Origin: an uncultured Bacteroidales bacterium
GTDB taxonomy: Bacteria > Bacteroidota > Bacteroidia > Bacteroidales > Paludibacteraceae
Direction of reading: 5' to 3'
NCBI GenBank assembly: GCA_903927945.1
Contig: CAIYOZ010000404.1
Coordinates: 1-32,214, forward strand
DNA: 32,214 bases
Part shown: positions 9,357 to 16,094 of the stretch, piece after piece
How positions within the stretch are numbered: the stretch's first letter is position 1
Layout of the letters: every line of letters starts with the position of its first letter
Translations under genes and position numbers: made by a program
Notes under the pieces: generated by a model
The model's database searches: none
Seen by the model: the letters and a program-made list of their open reading frames with translations, nothing else
Told to the model about the DNA's origin: nothing

Positions 9357-9418
9357 CAATGGAAACAGTAAATTTATTCCTGTTTAATTAATAAAAGGGC
9401 ACAATACTCATTTTTTTT

Positions 9419-10255
9419 ATGGAATATACCACCGTCATCAAACCCAAAAACAAGCTTTTTGAAGTTGATTTTAAAGAAATCTGGCAATACCGCGATTTGT
9501 TTACTATGTTTGTCAAGCGTGATATCATCACTCAATACAAACAAACCATCCTTGGACCGGCCTGGTTTTTTATTCAACCGGCGATCACCACCATTATGTA
9601 TATGATTGTGTTCGGAGGAATAGCCGGAATTCCAACTGATGGACTGCCTCAACCGATGTTTTACCTGGCAGGCATTACTTGTTGGCAATACTTTGCAGAT
9701 TGCCTGAATAAAACATCGTCCACCTTTACAACCAATCAGAATATATTCGGAAAAGTGTATTTTCCCCGAATGATCGTTCCATTATCGACTGTGGCGTCAG
9801 GACTTGTGAGAATGGGCATTCAGTTTCTGCTTTTTGCAGCAGTCTATGTGTATTATCTGATCCTGGGTGTTCATGTTGCTCCTAATATGTATATCTTGCT
9901 TTTACCATTTATTATTCTGGTGCTGGCAGGCTTGTCACTCGGTTTTGGAATTATCATATCCTCCATGACCACCAAGTACCGTGATTTGACCATCCTTTTT
10001 ACCTTTGTAGTACAACTTTGGATGTATGCAACTCCAATTATCTATCCATTAAGCACCATGTCGCCGAAACGTCAATGGATCATGGCACTTAATCCGGTGA
10101 CATCACTGGTTGAAACATTCAAATATGGCACCATGGGTACCGGTACTTTCAGCTGGGGTCAACTGGGATATAGTTTTGGATTTATGGTAGTACTGCTGGG
10201 CATTGGAATAGTGGTATTCAATAAGGTTCAACGTTCATTTATGGACACTGTGTAA
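9419..10255 (+). CDS. ABC-2 type polysaccharide export permease (Wzm/TagG-like)
   Basis: Membrane half of an ABC exporter that moves undecaprenyl-linked O-antigen, capsule or teichoic-acid-type chains to the periplasm. The cytoplasmic N-terminus (WQYRDLFTMFVKRDIITQYKQ) and the following TILGPAWFFIQPAITTIMYMIVFG are hallmark features of this family, and KYRDLTILFTFVVQLWMYATPIIYP is the second signature. About six membrane segments and 278 residues, full length for the family. The start at 9419 is preceded by a promoter and matches family N-termini. Normally the ATPase (Wzt) gene follows at once; here the next gene is a small unrelated membrane protein and no ATPase gene is present anywhere in the window, so its partner must be encoded elsewhere or have been lost. 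Confidence 0.9.
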   Translation: MEYTTVIKPKNKLFEVDFKEIWQYRDLFTMFVKRDIITQYKQTILGPAWFFIQPAITTIMYMIVFGGIAGIPTDGLPQPMFYLAGITCWQYFADCLNKTSSTFTTNQNIFGKVYFPRMIVPLSTVASGLVRMGIQFLLFAAVYVYYLILGVHVAPNMYILLLPFIILVLAGLSLGFGIIISSMTTKYRDLTILFTFVVQLWMYATPIIYPLSTMSPKRQWIMALNPVTSLVETFKYGTMGTGTFSWGQLGYSFGFMVVLLGIGIVVFNKVQRSFMDTV

Positions 10256-10256
10256 G

Positions 10257-10326
10257 TAGTTTATAGTTAATAGTTTACAGTTTATAGTAGGTAGTAAATA
10301 GTTGGTAGTCGGTAGTGGGTAGTTGA
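10257..10326. repeat. TAGTNNN heptad array, ten units
   Basis: Ten units in perfect 7-bp phase starting at 10257: TAGTTTA, TAGTTAA, TAGTTTA, CAGTTTA, TAGTAGG, TAGTAAA, TAGTTGG, TAGTCGG, TAGTGGG, TAGTTGA. The first four bases are fixed (one T-to-C change) and the last three vary. The array begins one base after the ABC permease stop codon. Confidence 0.92.
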
Positions 10327-10329
10327 GCA

Positions 10330-10408
10330 TAACTCTTCAAACTTTTCAAACCCTTCAACTCTTCAACTTTCAAACTCTTAAACTTTTCAAACTCTCAAAT
10401 CCTAAACT
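10330..10408. repeat. 8-9-bp pyrimidine-rich tandem repeats
   Basis: Follows the heptad array directly. Units such as AACTCTTCA, AACTTTTCA, AACCCTTCA, ACTCTTCA and ACTTTCA repeat at 7-9 bp almost to the start codon at 10422. The motif is the complement of the GAAGAGTTT units at 21271-21315, so this family too occurs in both orientations. Confidence 0.75.
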
Positions 10409-10421
10409 CTGATAACTGATT

Positions 10422-10790
10422 ATGCGCTATTTATACGTTTTTGCCACCTTATTTTTTACCGTTTACGGTCAGATGATACTCAAATGGCGGATATTGAAGC
10501 TAAACTGGAGTATGCCTCATACCGGAATCTGGGATATGGTGGTTTCATATACGAAATTTCTATTGGATCCTTTTATATTCTCCGGTTTCTTGTCTGCCTT
10601 TGTAGCCTCTATCTGTTGGTCAATGGCTATGACAAAACTACAGATCACAGAAGCTTACCCGTTTATGAGCCTGGCACCGGCCATTGTATTCATATTGGGT
10701 ATCTGGTTATTGGGTGAAACATTTACCATCGGTAAAGTACTAGGTCTTGTTTTAATAATTTTAGGTGTCATCGTTACTGTAAAGTATTGA
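10422..10790 (+). CDS. Small EamA/SMR-like four-helix membrane protein (possible ArnE/F-type lipid-sugar flippase)
   Basis: A 122-residue protein with four predicted membrane helices: start to about residue 20, about 45-67, 72-95 and 100-120. The third helix region FMSLAPAIVFILGIWLLGE and the C-terminal IGKVLGLVLIILGVIV are typical of the EamA/small multidrug resistance fold. Single-domain proteins of this size beside a GtrB/ArnC-like glycosyltransferase usually help flip undecaprenyl-phosphate-sugar (ArnE/ArnF). The gene is 1 base from the ATP-grasp gene and close to the GtrB/ArnC-like gene at 11898, supporting that role. Multidrug export is the alternative. Confidence 0.7.
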   Translation: MRYLYVFATLFFTVYGQMILKWRILKLNWSMPHTGIWDMVVSYTKFLLDPFIFSGFLSAFVASICWSMAMTKLQITEAYPFMSLAPAIVFILGIWLLGETFTIGKVLGLVLIILGVIVTVKY

Positions 10791-10791
10791 A

Positions 10792-11901
10792 ATGAAGAAA
10801 TTAGCCATCATTGGTGCGAGTTATTTACAATTGCCACTGGTTCGCAGAGCAAAAGAAATGGGAATAGTAACCCATTGTTTCGCCTGGGAAGACGGTGCTA
10901 TTTGTAAAGAGGTTGCCGACTTCTTTTATCCCATATCCATCCTTGAAAAAGAACAGATATTAGAAATCTGCCAACGGGTTTCAATTGATGGCATTACCAC
11001 CATTGCTTCTGATGCGGCTGTTCCTACCGTTTGCTTTGTGGCAGGAAAAATGGGTTTAACAGGCAATGCCTATGAAGATGCGTTGGTAGCAACCGATAAG
11101 TACCGCATGCGGCAGCGTTTTGCCGATTATTCGGTCAACTCACCCAGGTTTGTCATTGCCAATGAAAATTACTCTGTGGATAACTTCAACTATCCACTCA
11201 TTGTTAAGCCTACCGACCGCTCCGGAAGCCGCGGGGTAAAAAAGATAGAACATTCCGATGAATTGAGGGAAGCGGTAGCCCGTGCACAAAACGAATCGTT
11301 TACCCACCATGCCATCATCGAAGAATATATTTCAGGCTCGGAAGTAAGTGTCGAGAGCATCTCCTGGGAAGGAACACATTTTATACTGGCTATTACCGAT
11401 AAGATCACTACCGAAGAACCTTATTTTGTGGAACTTGAACACCATCAACCGAGTATACTTTTCGCCGATGTTCAACAGCGCATAAAAACAGAAACATTGA
11501 AAGCACTTTCAGCCTTGCATATCAACTACGGTGCAAGTCATGCTGAATTTAAAATAACCGACGATGGCAAAGTTTTTGCTATCGAAGTAGGAGCCAGGAT
11601 GGGCGGCGATTTTATTGGATCGCATCTGGTGAAACTCTCTACAGGTTACGATTTCGTGGAAGCAGTGATTGATATTGCCTTGGGACAATTTAAGGAACCT
11701 GAATTACCACAACATAAATCTTCAGGGGTATATTTTTTATGCAAGGAAACAGCACATTTGCTACCCATTATTCAAAATGCAGGCGATTACAATGAAATTG
11801 TAGAATCAGAAATTACAGATAATGAGCTACATGCCATTCAATGTAGTGCCGACCGGAGTGGATACTTTATTTATCAGGCTGAAAAACGATTTAAACTATG
11901 A
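10792..11901 (+). CDS. ATP-grasp carboxylate-amine ligase-like enzyme
   Basis: An ATP-grasp enzyme of 369 residues, unknown substrate. A Rossmann-like pre-ATP-grasp domain (LAIIGASYLQLPLVRRAKEMG, about 1-100) is followed by the ATP-grasp fold: IVKPTDRSGSRGV (137-149) is the nucleotide-binding lysine and glycine loop, EEYISGSEVSVE (177-188) follows, and EVGARMGGD (265-273) is the metal-binding site. A C-terminal domain of about 80 residues has no assignment. Such enzymes activate a carboxylate as acyl-phosphate and join it to an amine or thiol; in a sugar cluster with an amino-sugar transaminase, attaching an amino acid or other acid to the sugar amine is plausible. It overlaps the next gene by 4 bases (ATGA), so the two are translationally coupled. 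Confidence 0.82.
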   Translation: MKKLAIIGASYLQLPLVRRAKEMGIVTHCFAWEDGAICKEVADFFYPISILEKEQILEICQRVSIDGITTIASDAAVPTVCFVAGKMGLTGNAYEDALVATDKYRMRQRFADYSVNSPRFVIANENYSVDNFNYPLIVKPTDRSGSRGVKKIEHSDELREAVARAQNESFTHHAIIEEYISGSEVSVESISWEGTHFILAITDKITTEEPYFVELEHHQPSILFADVQQRIKTETLKALSALHINYGASHAEFKITDDGKVFAIEVGARMGGDFIGSHLVKLSTGYDFVEAVIDIALGQFKEPELPQHKSSGVYFLCKETAHLLPIIQNAGDYNEIVESEITDNELHAIQCSADRSGYFIYQAEKRFKL

Positions 11902-12833
11902 ACAATCCTCATTTATCGATTGTCACGACCTTATACCGTTCGGAACGGTTTTTAGATAAATTCGTGGCACAATGTCAGGAAGCATTGGCTGAAATTAAGT
12001 GCGACAACTACGAAATCATTTTTGTGAATGATGGTTCCCCGGATAATTCCCTGGAAAAGGTGTTGAAATTAAAAGAAACGAATAACAACATTGTAGCAGT
12101 TGACCTATCCCGTAATTTCGGGCATCATTATGCGATCATGGCCGGGTTAACCTGTTCAGCCGGTGAATTGGTTTTTCTGATTGACTGTGATCTGGAAGTT
12201 CCCCCTACTCAAATACCAACCTTCTATAACAAGTTTGTGGAGGAAAAGGAAGTGGATGTCGTATTTGGGATTCAGGAAACACGTAAGGGCTCCTTTATTG
12301 AGAGAACAGTAGGCGGTTTGTTCTATAACTTTTTTAACAGCCTGACCGATACCCGTATCCCTGAAAATTTACTGACCGAACGCTTGATGAGCCGCCGGTA
12401 CGTTAATGAATTAATCACGATGGGGGATAAAAATATATTCATGGCCGGCATGATGCAATGGATCGGTTTTAAGCAAATACCTATCACCATTAAAAAAGGG
12501 CAACGGGAAGGTAAAAGTACGTATACCCTGGGGAAACGGATATCCTTGAGTATGCAGGCTATCACGTCTTTTTCGTCATACCCGTTGGTCATGCTTTTCA
12601 GGTTTGGCTTTTTTATCTCCACCATAAGTGTGATCACCGGTGGTTACTTTCTGATTAAAAAGCTGATATACCCTGAAATTGTCCTCTCAGGATTTACATT
12701 CTTAATCGTTGTACTGCTCTTTTCTACCGGAATTATTATTAGTTCGTTAGGGATACTGGGTATCTATATCGATAAACTCTTCAACCAGACAAAGAATAGG
12801 CAAACTTTCATTATCAAAGAAATTTATAAATAG
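11898..12833 (+). CDS. GT2 glycosyltransferase of the GtrB/ArnC (polyprenyl-phosphate sugar) type
   Basis: Transfers a sugar from a nucleotide donor to undecaprenyl phosphate. The GT-A domain shows LSIVTTLYRSE, VNDGSPDNS (43-51), the family-specific SRNFGHHYAIMAGL (71-84) and the metal-binding DCDLE (96-100). The C-terminal third has two membrane helices (about 230-253 and 268-295), as in GtrB, ArnC and Synechocystis GtrB-like enzymes. At 311 residues it is full length. It is coupled to the ATP-grasp gene by a 4-base overlap. With the small EamA-like protein and the GT-C-like protein at 16095 it could form a complete flip-and-transfer route. Which sugar it loads is not readable; the WecE product is the natural candidate. 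Confidence 0.85.
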   Translation: MNNPHLSIVTTLYRSERFLDKFVAQCQEALAEIKCDNYEIIFVNDGSPDNSLEKVLKLKETNNNIVAVDLSRNFGHHYAIMAGLTCSAGELVFLIDCDLEVPPTQIPTFYNKFVEEKEVDVVFGIQETRKGSFIERTVGGLFYNFFNSLTDTRIPENLLTERLMSRRYVNELITMGDKNIFMAGMMQWIGFKQIPITIKKGQREGKSTYTLGKRISLSMQAITSFSSYPLVMLFRFGFFISTISVITGGYFLIKKLIYPEIVLSGFTFLIVVLLFSTGIIISSLGILGIYIDKLFNQTKNRQTFIIKEIYK

Positions 12834-12852
12834 ATTAAATCGAAGGAATGAT

Positions 12853-13530
12853 ATGAATACTGATCACAAGAAAGTAGTCATTTTTGGAACAAGCGATTTT
12901 GCAAGTCAGGTAAGTTTCTATTTGAAGCAGGATTCTGATTTTGAGGTGGTGGCTTACACAGTGAATGCCGAATATAATCAATCTCAACTATTTTTAGGTT
13001 TACCGGTCGTCGATTTCGAGAAAGTACAGGATACATATCCACCTTCTGAATTTGCCATGTTTATTGCCATCGGGTATCATAAATTAAATGCCACCCGCAC
13101 TACTAAATTCACTGAGGCAAAAGAAAAGGGCTATAAACTGATCAGTTATATCTGTTCCAGAAATTCCTATTGGAACGATCTGAAAATCGGTGAAAATTGT
13201 TTTATCATGGAAGGTAATATCTTTATGCAATCTGTCAGTATTGCCGATAATGTGATCATTGCCATTGGAAATAAGATCGGTCACGATTCAGTGATTGAGG
13301 AGAATTGTTTCCTGACATCAAATATCATGATGGGAGGTTTTTGTACGATCAAAAGAAATACCTTTATTGGATTGAGCACGGTGATCAGGGACAAGGTGAC
13401 CATTCAAGAAAATAACATACTGGGAGCCGGAGCCATTATTTTGAAGAACACGAAGAAAGGAAGTTCATACCTGACAGTTTCAACTTCCTTGACTCCCGAT
13501 CCTAACAATTATATCATGGATTTCATTTAA
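12853..13530 (+). CDS. NeuD/PglD-like sugar N- or O-acyltransferase (left-handed beta-helix)
   Basis: A 225-residue acyltransferase. The N-terminal Rossmann-like domain (VVIFGTSDFASQV, about 7-20) binds the nucleotide sugar in PglD/NeuD enzymes, and the C-terminal hexapeptide-repeat beta-helix carries the catalytic histidine, here H134 in NKIGHDSVIEEN. Relatives acetylate the 4-amino group of UDP- or dTDP-amino sugars. The gene starts after a purine-rich AAGGA stretch 20 bases from the previous stop. Given the acyl carrier protein, reductase and ketosynthase that follow, the donor could be an acyl-ACP rather than acetyl-CoA; that is inference. The repeats are rather degenerate for the family, but the active-site histidine is present. 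Confidence 0.8.
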   Translation: MNTDHKKVVIFGTSDFASQVSFYLKQDSDFEVVAYTVNAEYNQSQLFLGLPVVDFEKVQDTYPPSEFAMFIAIGYHKLNATRTTKFTEAKEKGYKLISYICSRNSYWNDLKIGENCFIMEGNIFMQSVSIADNVIIAIGNKIGHDSVIEENCFLTSNIMMGGFCTIKRNTFIGLSTVIRDKVTIQENNILGAGAIILKNTKKGSSYLTVSTSLTPDPNNYIMDFI

Positions 13531-13565
13531 TATGAGGAACAATATCTTGACTTAATACAAAACAA

Positions 13566-13716
13566 ATAGCACCACATAGCACCACATAGTAAGAACACAT
13601 AGTAATACATAGTCAAATATAATGTGTTTCCAGATCTTTAAAATAATAGATATCTTCAAATTCTAGAAACATTAAACAATGTGGACTATGTTACTATGTG
13701 AACTATGTGTATTTTA
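13566..13716. repeat. Inverted ACATAGT tandem arrays forming a long imperfect hairpin
   Basis: The left arm (13566-13612) holds five ACATAG units with 9-10-bp spacing (CACATAGCAC, CACATAGTAA, ACACATAGTA, ATACATAGTC). The right arm (13679-13712) holds the complement (GTGGACTATG, TTACTATGTG, AACTATGTG). The two could pair around a roughly 65-base AT-rich loop. The same motif forms the same structure at 31262-31435. The gap 13531-13777 has no other feature that I can see. Confidence 0.8.
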
Positions 13717-13777
13717 TTGATTTTCTTAATTGCTTATATTAGAATTCAGATTTTTAAATTAAAACTTATACATATTT

Positions 13778-14011
13778 ATGGAAGCAACAGATTTTATCAA
13801 GAATTTTGCAGCACAGTTCGACGATACAGATGCCTCAGAATTTAACCTGGAAACCCGTTTCAGGGAGCTGGATGAATGGTCATCACTGAATGCGCTGGCT
13901 ATATTGAACATGATTGGTAAGAAATATGCAGTGTTTTTGAAGCCTGACGAAATGAAACCAACCAATACGGTGCAGGAATTATTCGATTTGGTACAGTCCA
14001 AACTTAGCTGA
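13778..14011 (+). CDS. Acyl carrier protein
   Basis: A 77-residue acidic helical carrier protein. The phosphopantetheine attachment serine is most likely S36 in DEWSSLNAL, where the family usually has DSL or DSLNxxxL; the following LNMIGKKYAVFLKPDEM matches helix III of carrier proteins. It is not the housekeeping ACP, which is normally far more conserved around the serine (LGADSLDTVEL). The gene is followed one base later by the FabG-like reductase, with the FabH-like synthase next, so it probably carries an acyl group dedicated to this glycan cluster. Discrete carriers of this sort occur in sugar-acylation and arylpolyene or lipid loci. Confidence 0.85.
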   Translation: MEATDFIKNFAAQFDDTDASEFNLETRFRELDEWSSLNALAILNMIGKKYAVFLKPDEMKPTNTVQELFDLVQSKLS

Positions 14012-14012
14012 T

Positions 14013-14756
14013 ATGAATCCTTTTTCATTAGTTGGAAAAACCATTTTGGTCACCGGTGCTTCTTCGGGCATTGGAAAAGCAATTGCTGTGAGTTGTTCCC
14101 AACAGGGAGCCACCCTCATCATTACAGGGCGCAATGAAGCCAGGTTGTTAGAAACATTATTAATGCTGGAGGGGGAAGGTCATGAAATGATCTGTGCCGA
14201 TCTGACAAAGATGGATGAACTGGAAAAGATGGTGGAAGGATTACCCAAGCTGGATGGCATAGTTTGCAATGCCGGATTAGCTAATCCATTGGTCCTTCAA
14301 TTGACCGAAGCTGAAGATGTCGACAAGATTATGCAGATTAATGCACTTGCTCCGATACATTTGACACGAATCGTGTTGCAGCAAAAGAAATTGAATAAGG
14401 GAGCTTCCCTGGTGTATATTTCTTCTATCAATGGGAATAACTGTGCTTATATTGGGAGTACCATTTATGCAGCCTCCAAGAGTGCACTCACCGGATTTAT
14501 GAAAGGTGTTGCCTTGGAACTGGCACCCCGCGGTATCCGTGCTAATTGCATAAATCCGGGTATGATAGAAACCGACCTGTTGAAGTCAGGTAGTATTGGT
14601 CAGGACGAGCTCGAAAAGGATCGTTTGAAGTATCCGCTTAAACGATATGGAAAACCCGAAGAAGTGGCCTATGCTGCGGTTTATTTGCTATCGGATGCCA
14701 CACAATGGATCACGGGTAGCAGCCTGTTGATTGATGGGGGGTATACGTTGCAGTAA
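14013..14756 (+). CDS. Short-chain dehydrogenase/reductase, FabG-like 3-oxoacyl-ACP reductase
   Basis: NAD(P)H-dependent reductase of 247 residues. The dinucleotide-binding motif TGASSGIG is at 14-21, the NAG structural motif at CNAG (about 86-89), and the catalytic Tyr152 and Lys156 lie in YAASK, with the preceding serine in ISSINGN. The C-terminal AVYLLSDATQWITGSSLLIDGGYTLQ is the classical SDR end. It starts one base after the carrier protein stop, so the two are a unit. It probably reduces a 3-oxoacyl group on that carrier to the 3-hydroxyacyl form, though SDR substrate cannot be proved from sequence and a sugar substrate is possible. Confidence 0.87.
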   Translation: MNPFSLVGKTILVTGASSGIGKAIAVSCSQQGATLIITGRNEARLLETLLMLEGEGHEMICADLTKMDELEKMVEGLPKLDGIVCNAGLANPLVLQLTEAEDVDKIMQINALAPIHLTRIVLQQKKLNKGASLVYISSINGNNCAYIGSTIYAASKSALTGFMKGVALELAPRGIRANCINPGMIETDLLKSGSIGQDELEKDRLKYPLKRYGKPEEVAYAAVYLLSDATQWITGSSLLIDGGYTLQ

Positions 14757-14773
14757 TTGGTGGTTGGTGGATT

Positions 14774-14916
14774 AGTTAATTAGTTAATTGGTTGATTGGT
14801 TGATTGATTGATTGGTTAATTAGTTAATTGGTTGATTAAGTTGATTGAATCATGACTAACTAAATGCTCGATACTCGATGCTTTAAATAGTAAATAGTAA
14901 ATGAATAAATAGTAAA
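14774..14916. repeat. 8-bp tandem array followed by TAGTAAA heptads
   Basis: Eight units in exact 8-bp phase run from 14774 to 14837 (AGTTAATT, AGTTAATT, GGTTGATT, GGTTGATT, GATTGATT, GGTTAATT, AGTTAATT, GGTTGATT). After a short non-repetitive stretch, TAGTAAA units occur at 14888, 14895 and 14910, five bases before the start codon at 14922. The whole gap between the reductase and the synthase is built of such repeats. Confidence 0.85.
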
Positions 14917-14921
14917 TTATT

Positions 14922-15923
14922 ATGAAAGCATATATAAAAGCCATTTCGTATTATTTACCTGAAAAGGTAATCACAAACGAAGACCTGGTAAAGGAATTTC
15001 CTGAATGGACTGTGGAGAAGGTGGCCTCTAAAGTAGGAGTACACGAACGGCACATAGCTTCTGAAAATGAAACAGCTTCCGATATGGCTACCAGGGCTTC
15101 CGAAAAGCTTTTTGCCGAACACGGAATTGATCGCTCCACCATTGATTTTGTCTTGCTCTGCACCCAGAGTCCCGATTACTTTTTACCGACCTCCGCTTGT
15201 TTGATTCAAAACAGGTTGGGATTGTCCACTTCGTGTGGAGCCCTGGATTTTAATCTGGGATGCTCGGGATTTGTATACGGATTATCACTTGCCAAAGGAC
15301 TGATAGCTGGTGGAATCGCTAAAAATGTATTGCTTCTTACCGCGGAAACCTACTCAAAACATATTCACCCGAAAGATAAAGGAAATCGTACTATTTTTGG
15401 TGATGCATCCGCTGCAACCCTGGTATCCACCGAAGGCTTTGCATCCATTGAAGATTTCACATTGGGAACGGATGGCCGTGGTGCCGAAAACCTGATTGTG
15501 CGCAAAGGTGGTCTTCGTCAACCGAAGGCATTAAATGATTTGTCGTTTGATGAATCGGGTAACCCGGATTCATCCGATCATTTGTACATGAATGGAGGAG
15601 AGATATTTAACTTTACTTCCGAGGCTGTACCGGTGCTCGTTGAACAGGTATTGGAAAAGAATCATTTATCAACGGATGATATCGGGTTATTCGTGTTTCA
15701 TCAGGCTAATAAATATATGATGAATTACCTGCGAAAACTTATTGATATCGAACCCGAAAGATTCTACTTTTTCCTGGAGAATGTCGGTAATACAGTATCT
15801 TCCACCATTCCGATTGCTTTGTATGAAGCTCAAAAAGAGGGAAAGCTAAAAGGGAACGTTCTGATTGCCGGCTTTGGAGTGGGGTATTCATGGGGCGCTA
15901 CGGTATTGAAAAGCAGTTTATAG
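14922..15923 (+). CDS. FabH-like 3-oxoacyl-ACP synthase III
   Basis: Thiolase-fold enzyme of 333 residues that condenses an acyl-CoA starter with malonyl-ACP. All three catalytic residues are present: Cys114 in LGCSGFVYGLS, His260 in FHQANKYM and Asn290 in ENVGNTVSSTIP. The C-terminus LIAGFGVGYSWGATVLK is typical. Housekeeping FabH lies with fatty-acid genes; this copy follows an ACP and FabG-like gene inside a glycan cluster, so a dedicated short-chain product such as acetoacetyl-ACP (then 3-hydroxybutyryl-ACP) is likely. An HMG-CoA-synthase-like or alkylquinolone-type activity is less likely. The stop codon TAG is the first unit of a heptad repeat array, and the last codons before it also match the repeat. 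Confidence 0.88.
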   Translation: MKAYIKAISYYLPEKVITNEDLVKEFPEWTVEKVASKVGVHERHIASENETASDMATRASEKLFAEHGIDRSTIDFVLLCTQSPDYFLPTSACLIQNRLGLSTSCGALDFNLGCSGFVYGLSLAKGLIAGGIAKNVLLLTAETYSKHIHPKDKGNRTIFGDASAATLVSTEGFASIEDFTLGTDGRGAENLIVRKGGLRQPKALNDLSFDESGNPDSSDHLYMNGGEIFNFTSEAVPVLVEQVLEKNHLSTDDIGLFVFHQANKYMMNYLRKLIDIEPERFYFFLENVGNTVSSTIPIALYEAQKEGKLKGNVLIAGFGVGYSWGATVLKSSL

Positions 15924-15997
15924 TTTATAGTTTATAGTCGGTAGTTTATAGTTTATAGTCGGTAGTGGATAGTAAGTAGTTTATATGCAGTAGTTTG
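15914..15997. repeat. TAGTNNN heptad array overlapping the 3' end of the synthase gene
   Basis: Twelve units in perfect 7-bp phase from 15914: CAGTTTA, TAGTTTA, TAGTTTA, TAGTCGG, TAGTTTA, TAGTTTA, TAGTCGG, TAGTGGA, TAGTAAG, TAGTTTA, TATGCAG, TAGTTTG. The first unit and the TAG of the second are coding sequence and stop codon of the upstream gene. Confidence 0.93.
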
Positions 15998-16015
15998 GGT
16001 TGATAGTTGCATTAT

Positions 16016-16090
16016 TTCATCATTAATCCAATCATTAATCCAATCATTTCACTTATCACTTATCGTTTATCATTTTCACTTATCACTAAT
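16016..16090. repeat. CATTAATCC and CACTTAT tandem repeats up to the next start codon
   Basis: CATTAATCCAAT occurs twice from 16021, then units in 7-bp phase (one of 6) from 16050: CACTTAT, CACTTAT, CGTTTAT, CATTTT, CACTTAT, CACTAAT. The last unit ends four bases before the start codon at 16095. Confidence 0.8.
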
Positions 16091-16094
16091 TTAC

